A DNA stretch of 64,000 nt, from assembly GCF_011759375.1 (NCBI RefSeq), contig NZ_JAARML010000002.1, forward strand, positions 558,001-622,000, given 5' to 3'. Position numbers and translations under genes: made by a program. This DNA comes from Paraflavitalea devenefica. Lineage in GTDB: Bacteria; Bacteroidota; Bacteroidia; Chitinophagales; Chitinophagaceae. How positions within the stretch are numbered: the first letter of the stretch is position 1; each line of letters begins with the position of its first letter. Below, one piece after another: positions 33,735 to 41,493 of this stretch. The notes beneath the pieces were generated by a model. That model ran no database searches and was not told where the DNA came from. It worked only from the letters and a program-made list of their open reading frames with translations.

Positions 33735-36700
33735 TTAAAATTTACCCGGGAATAGCTGCTTCAGGAATGCCTTATAGGTATCCATATCTTTTGTATTCTG
33801 CAACACGCCGAGGTTGGCTTCGGTAAGGATCACAAAAGAATATTTGGCAACAGGCAGCCAGGGTATCAGATCAGCCGGAGCCGATTGACGGGCCTTTTCC
33901 AGGTAGGCGATGGCGGCATCCGCATTTTCAAAGCCGGCAATGGTCATTATCCGCAGGGTATCGGTGAGCGCCTGGTTACCTATCTGTAAAGGCTTGTTGT
34001 AATATTTTTCCTTGTTGTACCGGTTAAAGGCATTGCGGGCCTCTGTGATGTATACAGGGTCTACTTTGGTGAGCACAAGGCCTACCATGTGCGGCGCATT
34101 GGGATCGTAGAAGAAGGCTGGTTTGCCCGGCGCTACGATCACTTCCCTGGCTTTTACCACGCTGTCCCTGGCCGCCACTACCGGCTGCTGTTGTGCTGTA
34201 TCGGGCACCGGTTGCCTGGGTATGGCCGTAGGATTGATCACCAGTGCATCACGTTTGATCTTATCCGTAACAATAGGCTGCTTTTGCGCATTGAGGGCGC
34301 TATCTTTTTTCACCGCGCTGGGGTTGGTGGTCGTTTCTTTGATGCGTGCCTGCTCTTCTTCTTTTACTACAGGAGGCGCTTCCGTTGGTTTTTGTGCTAC
34401 CGGCGCTACAGGGCTATCGTCAATGATGGCCATGCTGTCTTCCTTCGGCCGCTCTATTTTCAGTTTGGTGAGGTAGTCTTCAATCTGCTGACGCCTTCCC
34501 AATACATCAATGAGGTTTTTGGCTTTGGCAGCCATGGGTGTATTCGGATACATACCAACGATATGCCCAAGGGATGTTTTGGCCGAATCGTCCATGCGCT
34601 GGCGGATGAAGTAAACCGACTGTATGTACAGCAACTGGGGCGTCCAGTAGTTCGTTCCATACAGGCTGTCGGCCAGTTTCTTTTGCCGCAGCGCCTCGTC
34701 AAAGCTTCCTTCTATGAAGAGATTATAGACGTGCTCATATTGTTTGGTCATGGCCGCTTTGGCTGCATTTTCTTCCGGACTGCCGTTGGGGTTGGACACT
34801 GTTTTTTCGAACGAAGTGCCGGCATATTTTTCTTTGAGCTCTTTTGCTACGTTGGCGGCGCTGGCGGTAAGGCCCATTTTGTTGTAGCAATAGTAGAGGT
34901 GGAACAATACTTCGGGGCGCAGGTTGCTGTAGCCAAATTTTTCCAGGAAGCCTTCAAACTCCGTGATGGCAGAAGCATAGTCTTCCAGTCCTTCCATATA
35001 GGCCTTGCCCAGTTGGAATTTAGCATTTTCGATGGAGTCGTTGGAGCGCTGCATCTGCGTCTCGGTGAGCGGCAGGTTTTTCAGCAGGCCTTCATAGCTG
35101 AGATCAGCGGCTGCACCGGCGGCTTCAGCCGCTCTCACTGCTTCGAGGGTACCGGCGGCAGGATCTGTTGGTACCTGGTTAGCGGCCTGCCTTACGGCGG
35201 CCATGCGGCGCCAGTTGTCTACATTTTTCCGGCTGCCCCATTTGTTCTTAAACTCGGTAAAGCCTCTGCCCTTGAGGCTGGCATTATCAAAGTACCAATC
35301 GCCTTTGGCTTTGTCGCCGAAGAGATCGGGCGGGGGCGCATTGTTATTCTGGAAAGCATTGTTGTTGTCGTTGGGGGAGGAGGGGTCTTCCTCTTTGATG
35401 CCCTGCTGCTTGCGGAGTTGTTTGGCCAGCTTTTTTACGAAGGCCTCCCTTTCTGCTTCGGGCAGTCCGGCGATGCGCTGCAGGCTGTCCTGCCGTTCTA
35501 TCACGCCCAGTTGCTCCACGATGCGCGAGAGGGAACCTTTACGCTGCTCGTACAGTTGCTGGCTCAGCAGGGAGGTATCTACAGTGGTTACGCTGTCGTA
35601 AAAGTTTTTGGCATCGGCATATTTCTTCTCCTCAAAAGAGAGATTGGCCAGCAGGAGGAATGCTTTCGACTTGTTGCTGTTATCGCCCGTAGGATTGACA
35701 AAGCGGGTAGCCTTCAGCAAGAGGGCTTTGGCGCCGGGGATGTTGTTGCGTTCCAGTTCCATCCGGGCGGCAGCAAATAAGATGATATCGCGGTAGTTGG
35801 TGTATTTATCCCGGCGGGCCATTTTTACCAGGGCGTCAATGTTTTCCTGGATGGCTTTTTCATCGCCCTTGTTCTGGCGGATGCTGTTGAGGCGGGCATA
35901 TACTTCCATCACCGGATCGAGGGTATGGTTGATGGCCTTGCCATAGAATTCCTGCGCCTGCTGGTGGTTGTTCGCGCGCTCGTATAACTGCGCAATCAGG
36001 TATTCCCAGCGCGCCTTCTCCTGTATGCCCCTGGCATTGGGCAGCGCCTGCTCCAGGTAGGAGGCCGCACTATCGTACCCTTGTTGTTTATAGAAGTATA
36101 AGGCCTGCATTTCCAGGAGATCGGTTTGTAACCGGGCCGGGAAGTTGGGATCATGCTTCAGGGTCTCTATGAGGCCGGCTGCTTCGGGCATGGCATCCTG
36201 CGCCAGGAAGGTCCTGATCTGCCAGATGAATGCTTCGTTGCGGCTGGGCGGCGTGGTCCATATTTTATTGGCCAGGTTGGTCTTTTCTTTGGTAGAAATG
36301 GAGAAGGCATTGCCTCCTTCGATGGCATTACTACCGATGGGGACATCATAACCATCTTTTTCGCGGGGCGAAAAGACGTAGTTCACGTATTGGAAAGTGA
36401 AATAAGCCGTGTCCAGGATGTTCTTATAATAATACGCCCTGCCCATGAGCATGTACAGGTTGTCGATCCAGGTATTGCGGAGGTCGTGCAGGAGGATGCC
36501 TGCATTGGCCTTGTAGATGACGGAGTCCAGCTCCTTGTCCTGCGAGGTTTGTTGCAGACTGTAATTATAAAAGGGGAGCAGTTGGGTATAGTCGTCCTTG
36601 AAACCCATTTTAGCGCGTTCGATGATCGCTTCCAGCTTTTCATTGGCATTGAAGTGCCAGTTGAACTTGGTAACGCCATTCTGGGTAAAGCGGCGTACCA

Positions 36701-36866
36701 CGGTCCACTTCTTATCACCCGTTTTTTCGGAGCGTAGTTTTTTCTCTTCGTATTTCTTGGGTTTTCCCTTCAGGTCAAAAGAAACCAGGGGCTGCTGTGC
36801 GGAGGCTTCCGGCAACCAAACGTAAGAGAGCAATATAAGTAGGATGATCCGCGTCAAAACCGTCAT
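33735..36866 (-). CDS. porW: PorW/SprE-like TPR protein of the type IX secretion system
   Basis: Exported TPR-rich protein of 1043 residues. After a signal peptide (about 1-23) the family N-terminus is visible: FTQNGVTKFNWHFNANEKLE, then FKDDYTQLLPFYNY, and WIDNLYMLMGRAYYYKN, the pattern of PorW (Porphyromonas) and SprE (Flavobacterium), which are required for type IX secretion and, in gliders, motility. TPR pairs run through about 100-460 and 590-780; a low-complexity Gln/Asn/Pro region (about 475-520) and a Pro/Lys/Val region (about 810-910) separate them from a C-terminal domain (about 930-1043). PorW usually has a lipobox; here the signal sequence lacks a Cys, so anchoring may differ. Other T9SS genes are not in this window. 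The assignment rests on motif recall, not alignment. Confidence 0.75.
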   Translation of the reverse strand: MTVLTRIILLILLSYVWLPEASAQQPLVSFDLKGKPKKYEEKKLRSEKTGDKKWTVVRRFTQNGVTKFNWHFNANEKLEAIIERAKMGFKDDYTQLLPFYNYSLQQTSQDKELDSVIYKANAGILLHDLRNTWIDNLYMLMGRAYYYKNILDTAYFTFQYVNYVFSPREKDGYDVPIGSNAIEGGNAFSISTKEKTNLANKIWTTPPSRNEAFIWQIRTFLAQDAMPEAAGLIETLKHDPNFPARLQTDLLEMQALYFYKQQGYDSAASYLEQALPNARGIQEKARWEYLIAQLYERANNHQQAQEFYGKAINHTLDPVMEVYARLNSIRQNKGDEKAIQENIDALVKMARRDKYTNYRDIILFAAARMELERNNIPGAKALLLKATRFVNPTGDNSNKSKAFLLLANLSFEEKKYADAKNFYDSVTTVDTSLLSQQLYEQRKGSLSRIVEQLGVIERQDSLQRIAGLPEAEREAFVKKLAKQLRKQQGIKEEDPSSPNDNNNAFQNNNAPPPDLFGDKAKGDWYFDNASLKGRGFTEFKNKWGSRKNVDNWRRMAAVRQAANQVPTDPAAGTLEAVRAAEAAGAAADLSYEGLLKNLPLTETQMQRSNDSIENAKFQLGKAYMEGLEDYASAITEFEGFLEKFGYSNLRPEVLFHLYYCYNKMGLTASAANVAKELKEKYAGTSFEKTVSNPNGSPEENAAKAAMTKQYEHVYNLFIEGSFDEALRQKKLADSLYGTNYWTPQLLYIQSVYFIRQRMDDSAKTSLGHIVGMYPNTPMAAKAKNLIDVLGRRQQIEDYLTKLKIERPKEDSMAIIDDSPVAPVAQKPTEAPPVVKEEEQARIKETTTNPSAVKKDSALNAQKQPIVTDKIKRDALVINPTAIPRQPVPDTAQQQPVVAARDSVVKAREVIVAPGKPAFFYDPNAPHMVGLVLTKVDPVYITEARNAFNRYNKEKYYNKPLQIGNQALTDTLRIMTIAGFENADAAIAYLEKARQSAPADLIPWLPVAKYSFVILTEANLGVLQNTKDMDTYKAFLKQLFPGKF

Positions 36867-37000
36867 TTGCTGCGCAAACTAAACTCTTAATAACTTAATT
36901 TCAAGAAATTTATTTTTAATTCCCCGCTATATTTTTTTGTATCCACAAGGCTGGGCTTTTCGCCCTATCTTGTTACCTTTAAACCGCTGAAATCCTCTGT

Positions 37001-37396
37001 ATGGCCAAATTCGATGCCAATTCCACGTTAAGACGGTTACAAAACCGCTACCGCCTGGTAGTGATGAATGATGATACTTACGAAGAAGTTGTTACGTTTA
37101 AATTATCCCGGCTGAGTGTATATATCGTTTTGAGCACGATTTTCGTTCTGTTAACGGGACTCACCGTAGCCCTGATCGTATTTACGCCCCTGCGGATGTA
37201 TATACCGGGTTATGGCGACGTGAATGCCACCCGGGAACTGCGGGAATTGAAGATCAGGACGGACTCGCTGGAGCAGGTGATGTACCAGCGGGGCCAATAT
37301 CTTGACAATGTGAAGAATGTGCTGCAGGGCAACCTGAGCGTGAAGCTGGATACGACCGCACTGGAGATCCCGAAGCCGGAGACGATAGATGAGTAA
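37001..37396 (+). CDS. M23-type membrane anchor lacking the peptidase domain
   Basis: A 131-residue protein that matches only the N-terminal third of the Bacteroidota M23 (LytM) peptidases normally encoded next to bactofilin. It starts with the basic stretch RRLQNRYRLVVMNDDTYEE, then FKLSRLSVYIVLSTIFVLLT, a single transmembrane helix (about 38-60), and the family motif TPLRMYIPGYGDVNATRELR with a following coiled coil (about 80-115, LKIRTDSLEQVMYQRGQYLD). The frame stops after IPKPETIDE, where the family would continue into a linker and the HxxxD / HxH peptidase domain of about 130 residues. None of that domain is found downstream before bactofilin starts 36 bases later. It may be a surviving anchor or scaffold. 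No frameshift remnant is visible. Confidence 0.75.
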   Translation: MAKFDANSTLRRLQNRYRLVVMNDDTYEEVVTFKLSRLSVYIVLSTIFVLLTGLTVALIVFTPLRMYIPGYGDVNATRELRELKIRTDSLEQVMYQRGQYLDNVKNVLQGNLSVKLDTTALEIPKPETIDE

Positions 37397-37431
37397 AACA
37401 ACAATATCCTAACTTATTTAAAACCAGTCAT

Positions 37432-37875
37432 ATGTTCAACCAGAAGTCCAAGTCCGAAACCTTCCCCGAGACGCCCACTCCCGGCGGCGCCAGCATTATT
37501 GCAGCCGGCACAACCCTGAAGGGCGATATCAGCAGCAGCGGCGATATCCGTATTGATGGCACCTTACAGGGCAATATCCATTGCACTGCCAAGGTGGTTA
37601 TTGGCTCCAATGGAGTTGTCAACGGCGATATTGCGGGCCAGCAGGCCGATATTATGGGTAAGGTAACCGGCACTATCAAGGTGAAGGAATTACTCCAACT
37701 GAAAGGCGGCAGCCAGGTAAATGGAAATCTCCATGCCGGCAAACTGCAGATCGAGCCCAGCGCCAATTTCAATGGCCAATGCCATATGTCAGGAGGCGAC
37801 AGCTCATCGGCATCCGCGGCTTCCAATGGCCAGGCCGATAAACGTGCTGACAAGCCGGTATTGGCAGGGGCATAA
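37432..37875 (+). CDS. Bactofilin
   Basis: Polymer-forming cytoskeletal protein of 147 residues. A flexible N-terminus (about 1-18) precedes the bactofilin beta-helix (about 19-118) with its regular GDISSSGDIRIDGTLQGNI and VVIGSNGVVNGDIAGQQADI repeats, and a disordered Ser/Ala-rich C-terminal tail (about 119-147). Bactofilins assemble without nucleotide into filaments at the membrane, often recruiting M23 peptidases for cell-shape control. Here the preceding gene is the peptidase anchor without catalytic domain, 36 bases upstream, so they are probably one transcript. Confidence 0.94.
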   Translation: MFNQKSKSETFPETPTPGGASIIAAGTTLKGDISSSGDIRIDGTLQGNIHCTAKVVIGSNGVVNGDIAGQQADIMGKVTGTIKVKELLQLKGGSQVNGNLHAGKLQIEPSANFNGQCHMSGGDSSSASAASNGQADKRADKPVLAGA

Positions 37876-37894
37876 AAGGGTAGCCCAAAGGGTA

Positions 37895-37959
37895 GCCCCT
37901 ACGGGGCAAAATACCGTGGTTCGTTTATTATTCTACAAAGCGTTGGCCCCTACGGGGCC
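37895..37959. repeat. Two GCCCCTACGGGGC palindromes
   Basis: GCCCCTACGGGGC at 37895-37907 and GGCCCCTACGGGGCC at 37945-37959 lie in the gap after bactofilin. They share the CCCCTACGGG core with REP-like copies 5, 7 and 8 but lack the outer CCGCAG arms, so they are a related or convergent hairpin family. No U-tract follows. Confidence 0.7.
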
Positions 37960-38025
37960 AGGGAGGGTATCTTTTGCCTGTATTCTTCTGGTTGCTGAAT
38001 TCTGTATTCTGAATACGCATTCCTT

Positions 38026-38033
38026 ACCTTTGC
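38026..38033 (+). promoter_or_regulatory. -7 promoter box before the small membrane protein gene
   Basis: TACCTTTG matches the Bacteroidota -7 consensus TAnnTTTG exactly and ends three to four bases before the ATG at 38037. That would give a leaderless or near-leaderless mRNA. No convincing -33 TTTG is present at the right distance. Confidence 0.45.
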
Positions 38034-38036
38034 GGC

Positions 38037-38441
38037 ATGGAAAATAAAGCTGCAGTCAGGGCCTTTTTACCCATTACTATTATCTTTCTGGTTACCAATG
38101 CCTTCTTTATTGTGGGACGTTCCCTGCTCACCCAATGGGGGGCCGACACCGACCTGCTGATCATGGGCAATCTCCTGCTGATCCTGCTCACGGTATTTTC
38201 ATTCTACCAGCATATCCGCGCCCTGCGCAATAAGAATATACATGCATTCCTGCGGGTGCTGAAAGGCAGCATGCTGATCAAGATGATGGTCTGCGGCGTA
38301 GCCGCCTTCATTTATATCACTACTGCCAGCAAGGCCGTGAATACCGCCGGCGTAATCGGGTTTATGCTCCTGTATTTTGTATATACCCTGACAGAAGCGG
38401 CCATTGTGATGAAACTGAGCAAGCAAAACAAGAATGCCTAA
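38037..38441 (+). CDS. Small four-helix membrane protein
   Basis: A 134-residue integral membrane protein with four predicted helices (about 8-26, 42-60, 78-98 and 106-126) and short loops. In many Bacteroidota a protein of this size and topology lies between bactofilin and the F0 ATP synthase genes and is often taken as an AtpI-like assembly factor; here no atp genes follow, so that reading is only a suggestion. The stop overlaps the start of the SprT-like gene by eight bases, so the two are translated from one mRNA. Confidence 0.75.
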   Translation: MENKAAVRAFLPITIIFLVTNAFFIVGRSLLTQWGADTDLLIMGNLLLILLTVFSFYQHIRALRNKNIHAFLRVLKGSMLIKMMVCGVAAFIYITTASKAVNTAGVIGFMLLYFVYTLTEAAIVMKLSKQNKNA

Positions 38442-39051
38442 ACAGGAAGCCCCCCTGGATTATCTGCGCCGCTTCATCCCCGAAGCGGCCGTATTGAAGG
38501 TGCTGGAATACCTGCACCAGTATAATGTTCACCTCACGATCACCCAGGAGCGTAAAACGGTGCTGGGCGATTACCGCCACGCCACCCAATATAAAACACA
38601 CCGCATCAGCGTAAACGGTAACCTTAATCCCTACGCTTTCCTGATCACCCTGGTACATGAACTGGCCCACCTGGTCACGTTTACCCAATATGGCAACCGC
38701 GTACAGGCCCACGGCAAGGAGTGGAAAACACTGTATGCCACCCTGCTGGCTGAGTTCCTGCAATCGCCTGTCTTCCCGGCCGATATCCAGCAAGCCATTC
38801 GCGAATCCCTGCACGACCTGCCGGCCAGCAGTTGCGCAGACGAAGGCCTGATGCGGGTATTGCGGAAGTACGACCGGCAGAATGGACTGGTACTGGTAGA
38901 GGAATTATCCGAAGGACAACTGTTCGATATCGGCGAGGGCCGTATTTTCAGGAAAGGGAAGAAGCTGCGAAAAAGGTATCAGTGTTTGGAGCTCAAGACG
39001 GGGAAATTATACCTGTTTAGTCCTATCTATGAGGTAAAAGCTAGTGGCTAG
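38434..39051 (+). CDS. SprT-like zinc metalloprotease domain protein
   Basis: A 205-residue protein with the SprT-like domain in its first two thirds. The zinc-protease motif is VHELAHLVTFTQYGNR (HExxH type, about residues 72-87), followed by the third-ligand region VQAHGKEWKTLYATLL, as in SprT and Spartan proteins. It lacks a signal peptide, so it is probably cytoplasmic. The C-terminal part (RIFRKGKKLRKRYQCLELKTG) is strongly basic and has the look of a zinc-ribbon remnant with one Cys only. SprT-like proteins include DNA-protein crosslink proteases, but bacterial members are poorly understood. It overlaps the upstream membrane protein gene by eight bases. Confidence 0.85.
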   Translation: MPKQEAPLDYLRRFIPEAAVLKVLEYLHQYNVHLTITQERKTVLGDYRHATQYKTHRISVNGNLNPYAFLITLVHELAHLVTFTQYGNRVQAHGKEWKTLYATLLAEFLQSPVFPADIQQAIRESLHDLPASSCADEGLMRVLRKYDRQNGLVLVEELSEGQLFDIGEGRIFRKGKKLRKRYQCLELKTGKLYLFSPIYEVKASG

Positions 39052-39118
39052 TGGTAAATGGCAAGTGGTAGCTGCGCAAAAGCCCACTAGCTACTTGCTA
39101 TTCACTACTCGCTTTTTT
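39040..39118. repeat. CTAGTGGCTAGTGG word repeat forming a long inverted repeat
   Basis: Variants of GCTAGTGGTAAATGGCAAGTGG run up to about 39075 and the complement GCCCACTAGCTACTTGCTATTC follows. The transcript can form an extended imperfect hairpin directly behind the SprT-like stop, ending in a T-run (GCTTTTTTTC), so it may act as a terminator. The same word appears at about 50008-50040. Confidence 0.6.
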
Positions 39119-39120
39119 TC

Positions 39121-39204
39121 TTAGCTGATGAGGGCCATGATGCTGTACATGAGTACGTAACTGATGAAGAGGATGGCGAAGAAGATCTTAACGGGGCTTT
39201 TCAT
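39121..39204 (-). CDS. Possible 27-residue single-span membrane protein
   Basis: A short frame encoding MKSPVKIFFAILFISYVLMY then SIMALIS and TAA. Three basic/polar residues precede one hydrophobic helix that runs to the end, which suggests an N-in inner-membrane peptide. It begins directly behind the hairpin repeat of the SprT-like gene, on the opposite strand. It is too short for normal gene prediction and has no assignable function. A real gene is plausible because the frame has no rare codons and both ends are clean, but chance cannot be excluded. Confidence 0.5.
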   Translation of the reverse strand: MKSPVKIFFAILFISYVLMYSIMALIS

Positions 39205-39664
39205 GTGGCGAATGTTTTTAACGGATAGAAATAGGTGTATTCCCCATAACGAAAAATTTGTGCCAGTATTTTGTGGGGGATAAGAAAGTGCTGCGAGCCG
39301 ATTGCATTACTGGCCACCTGCTGAAGCGGCCTGACTTTCCGTCTTCCCGCCTTCCCGGCCGGCGCTGCTCTCCGGATTGCATACGTATTTTCCGAATAAT
39401 GGGATTGGGAGTTTTACGAATCGTAGGTAAATACCATTAGCGGGGGTAGAGTGAATCACAGAAATGCAGGTGATACTTACGGTTATTGTTGGGTGGGGGC
39501 GATTTTAACAGCATTTTTACAGCCGCAACGCTTAAAAGTCCAAGTCCGATAATCCAAGTTCATCCGAAAAGCCCTAATCCAGATCCCCCCTTCCCCGGCA
39601 ACACCGAAGGGATGAGAAACAATATCCAGGACCTATGAATTGACCTGTGTGTACCCTTGAACGT

Positions 39665-39748
39665 ATGCCCAATCCCATGAAAAACACGGTAATTCCGGTA
39701 TCCAACACCAATTTACCTCTGTCACCACTGTGCCTACCACCACAGTAA
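39665..39748 (+). CDS. Possible 27-residue leader or small peptide
   Basis: The frame starts MPNPMKNTVIPVSN and ends LPLSPLCLPPQ with TAA, rich in Pro and Leu. Its stop lies seven bases before a perfect eight-pair terminator hairpin, the spacing seen for leader peptides or very short genes. No regulated downstream operon is obvious: the next gene, an AraC-type regulator, starts 256 bases later. I cannot assign a function. Confidence 0.35.
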   Translation: MPNPMKNTVIPVSNTNLPLSPLCLPPQ

Positions 39749-39754
39749 GAATTT

Positions 39755-39780
39755 GCCTCCCGCTTACGGGAGGCTTTTTT
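39755..39780 (+). terminator. Strong intrinsic terminator
   Basis: GCCTCCCG (39755-39762), loop CTTA and CGGGAGGC (39767-39774) are followed by six T. It ends a short transcript that contains the 27-codon ORF. Confidence 0.85.
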
Positions 39781-39965
39781 ATGCCTGTGAATGAGGAACA
39801 ATTGCCCCAATCCAACAAATAAATGTGCAATATGGACAAATGTACCGGACTAATTTGCGGTTGAATTCGTGCAACAATCAAGACCCTTTCCTATAAAAAT
39901 TAACTAACTCGTACTATAGACTGGTGTGTATACACCTACCGCAACCTTGTTATAAAACACTTATC

Positions 39966-40000
39966 CGGGGCGACTGAAAACATTTCAGCCTGCCCTTTTT
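39966..40000 (+). promoter_or_regulatory. Terminator-like hairpin just before the AraC-array
   Basis: GGGGCGACTGAAA and TTTCAGCCTGCCC pair imperfectly around ACA and are followed by TTTTT, ending about five bases before the ATG at 40005. A terminator at this place would block the gene unless it is melted or the promoter is inside; it could therefore be an attenuator or the 3' end of an upstream RNA. Confidence 0.5.
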
Positions 40001-40004
40001 ACGT

Positions 40005-40343
40005 ATGAAGTTTAAACTAAACGAAACAGACATTGAGCGCGTGAAGCAGGCCGCGCTGATGATGCAGGAATCACCTAAGCTGCATTTTACGATCGTTCAA
40101 TGGGCTGCCAAACTAAGGATGCCTGAGAAAAGGCTTAAGCGAGCTTTCCGGGAAGTTCATGGCAAAGGCCTGTATACTTACCTGCGGGAGCTACGTATGG
40201 AAAAGGCCAAACAAATGTTACTGGAAGATATTCCCATCAAAGCTATTATCAAGACCATTGGCTACAAAAGTGAAGGCAACTTCAGTAAAGCATTCCGTAA
40301 AACTTCGGGCGAATCGCCGAGAGAGTGGAAGGGGAGAGCGTGA
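40005..40343 (+). CDS. AraC-type DNA-binding-domain-only protein, paralog 1
   Basis: A 112-residue protein that consists almost only of the double helix-turn-helix of the AraC/XylS family. The first helix-turn-helix is about residues 23-55 (FTIVQWAAKLRMPEKRLKRAF), the link contains GKGLYTYLRELRMEKAKQML, and the second is about 75-105 with IKAIIKTIGYKSEGNFSKAF and the family ending SPREWKGR. No ligand-binding or receiver domain is present, so activity is set by abundance or by a partner. It is the first of four such genes in a row; paralogs 1 and 2 are the most alike (both begin with ETDIER or RTDIER and share the YLRxLRMEKAK core). Confidence 0.9.
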   Translation: MKFKLNETDIERVKQAALMMQESPKLHFTIVQWAAKLRMPEKRLKRAFREVHGKGLYTYLRELRMEKAKQMLLEDIPIKAIIKTIGYKSEGNFSKAFRKTSGESPREWKGRA

Positions 40344-40511
40344 AGTAGAATATTTACCCTGAAAGGACTGTAGACTACCCCGCGATGACCATTTAGGTTT
40401 CCTAATTTACCTGCATGATGTACCGTGACTGTACTTCAACATTCAACAGTCAGGCGGGTACTTACGTGTGCTTTATTACGTGATTTTTATTTGTAGCACC
40501 ATATCCATTGT

Positions 40512-40865
40512 ATGGAAATAGAAATCACCAGAACCGACATTGAGCGGGCGCACCATGCTGCATTAATCATGGAGCAATCGCTCAAATCCCATTTTACCAT
40601 TGCGCAACTGGCCGAAAAAGTGATGCTGCCCGAAAAGCGGCTCAAAGCTGTATTCAAAAAACTGTACGGTGTGGGTTTGTATACCTACCTGCGACAGCTA
40701 CGAATGGAGAAGGCCAAGGCATTGCTATTGGAAGGAAAGCCCATCAAGGTGATCATTCACGTGATCGGGTATGAAAATGAAAGCAATTTCTGCAAAGCAT
40801 TCCGCAATGCATTTAAAGAATCACCCCGTACGTGGCGAAGGAAAGAAATGAAGAAAGCAGTGTGA
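40512..40865 (+). CDS. AraC-type DNA-binding-domain-only protein, paralog 2
   Basis: A 117-residue copy of the two-helix-turn-helix AraC domain. It reads RTDIERAHHAALIMEQSLKS, then HFTIAQLAEKVMLPEKRLKA and GVGLYTYLRQLRMEKAKALL, with the second helix-turn-helix IKVIIHVIGYENESNFCKAF and the ending SPRTWRRKEMKKAV. It has its own 168-base upstream region, so the array need not be one transcript. Like its neighbours it lacks any sensory domain. Close similarity to paralog 1 in sequence and length indicates a tandem duplication. Confidence 0.9.
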   Translation: MEIEITRTDIERAHHAALIMEQSLKSHFTIAQLAEKVMLPEKRLKAVFKKLYGVGLYTYLRQLRMEKAKALLLEGKPIKVIIHVIGYENESNFCKAFRNAFKESPRTWRRKEMKKAV

Positions 40866-40945
40866 TCAGTATAAACCCCGCAGGGAACAGAAGTCGCCCC
40901 GCTTTCACTGTTTTAACGGAATAGCTTGCAGTATAAACCCTTCCT

Positions 40946-41380
40946 ATGGTGATACGTTTGAAAGAGGCCGATGTGCAGAAGCTGAGCCTGGTGCGGGAGA
41001 TCATCCTGCGCGATGTGCGCGTACATTATACGCTGCCACAGTTATCAGCACTTTCCCAATTAAATACTTTTAAGCTGAAGAAAGGATTCAAGATGCTGTA
41101 CGGGCAATCTATTTATGATTTCCTGCAAAGCCAACGCATGGAACTGGCCCTGCAATTACTAACGGCCACGGATGATCCCATCCAGGACATTGCCGACCGG
41201 TGCGGGTATGGTTATGCCACCAATTTTATTGCGGTGTTCAGGAGGAAGTTCAAGATAAAGCCCACGCATTACCGGAGAAGTCAGTCCATCGGCAAGTCCT
41301 TTATTCAACATCCGTCCCGTACCTGTTATGTGAGTCAGGCCCCGGATACCCTGTACCCGGTGCCGCGGTATAAATATTAA
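40946..41380 (+). CDS. AraC-type DNA-binding-domain-only protein, paralog 3
   Basis: A 144-residue AraC-domain protein with a diverged sequence: EADVQKLSLVREIILRDVRV, YTLPQLSALSQLNTFKLKKGF for the first helix-turn-helix, SIYDFLQSQRMELALQLL for the linker helix and IQDIADRCGYGYATNFIAVF for the second. After the domain (about 115) comes a basic tail (HYRRSQSIGKSFIQHPSRTC) absent from paralogs 1 and 2. It starts 80 bases after paralog 2. The N-terminal residues VIRLKEADVQKL show the same lead-in helix as the other copies, supporting common origin. Confidence 0.88.
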   Translation: MVIRLKEADVQKLSLVREIILRDVRVHYTLPQLSALSQLNTFKLKKGFKMLYGQSIYDFLQSQRMELALQLLTATDDPIQDIADRCGYGYATNFIAVFRRKFKIKPTHYRRSQSIGKSFIQHPSRTCYVSQAPDTLYPVPRYKY

Positions 41381-41493
41381 TCCCTTCCGCGCTGTCAATA
41401 TTCGATAAACTTCTACGTGCCGTTCATGATTGTTCAATGGGTGGTTGCCTCCGGGCGCCTGCCTGCCTTATTATGTATGAAAAACGCTGACAA

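Larger units (their letters stand above)
39205..40004. other. Long intergenic region with a short transcript candidate
   Basis: No normal-sized gene is visible. From left to right: featureless DNA to about 39640; a TACCCTTG box (39652-39659) followed by a 27-codon ORF (39665-39748) and a strong terminator (39755-39780); AT-rich DNA with the palindrome GTGTATACAC (about 39927-39936); and a terminator-like hairpin (about 39966-40000) directly before the first AraC-type gene. A 60-codon frame at 39258-39440 has no coding character. Confidence 0.6.

Noticed and set aside
34089..35780. 563-codon plus-strand frame opposite the PorW-like gene
   Set aside because: It is antisense to TPR repeats, rich in Phe and Gly in a way typical for complementary frames, and has no domain.
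39258..39440. 60-codon frame in the gap before the AraC array
   Set aside because: No hydrophobic, charged or domain pattern, no promoter or conserved context; treated as chance.
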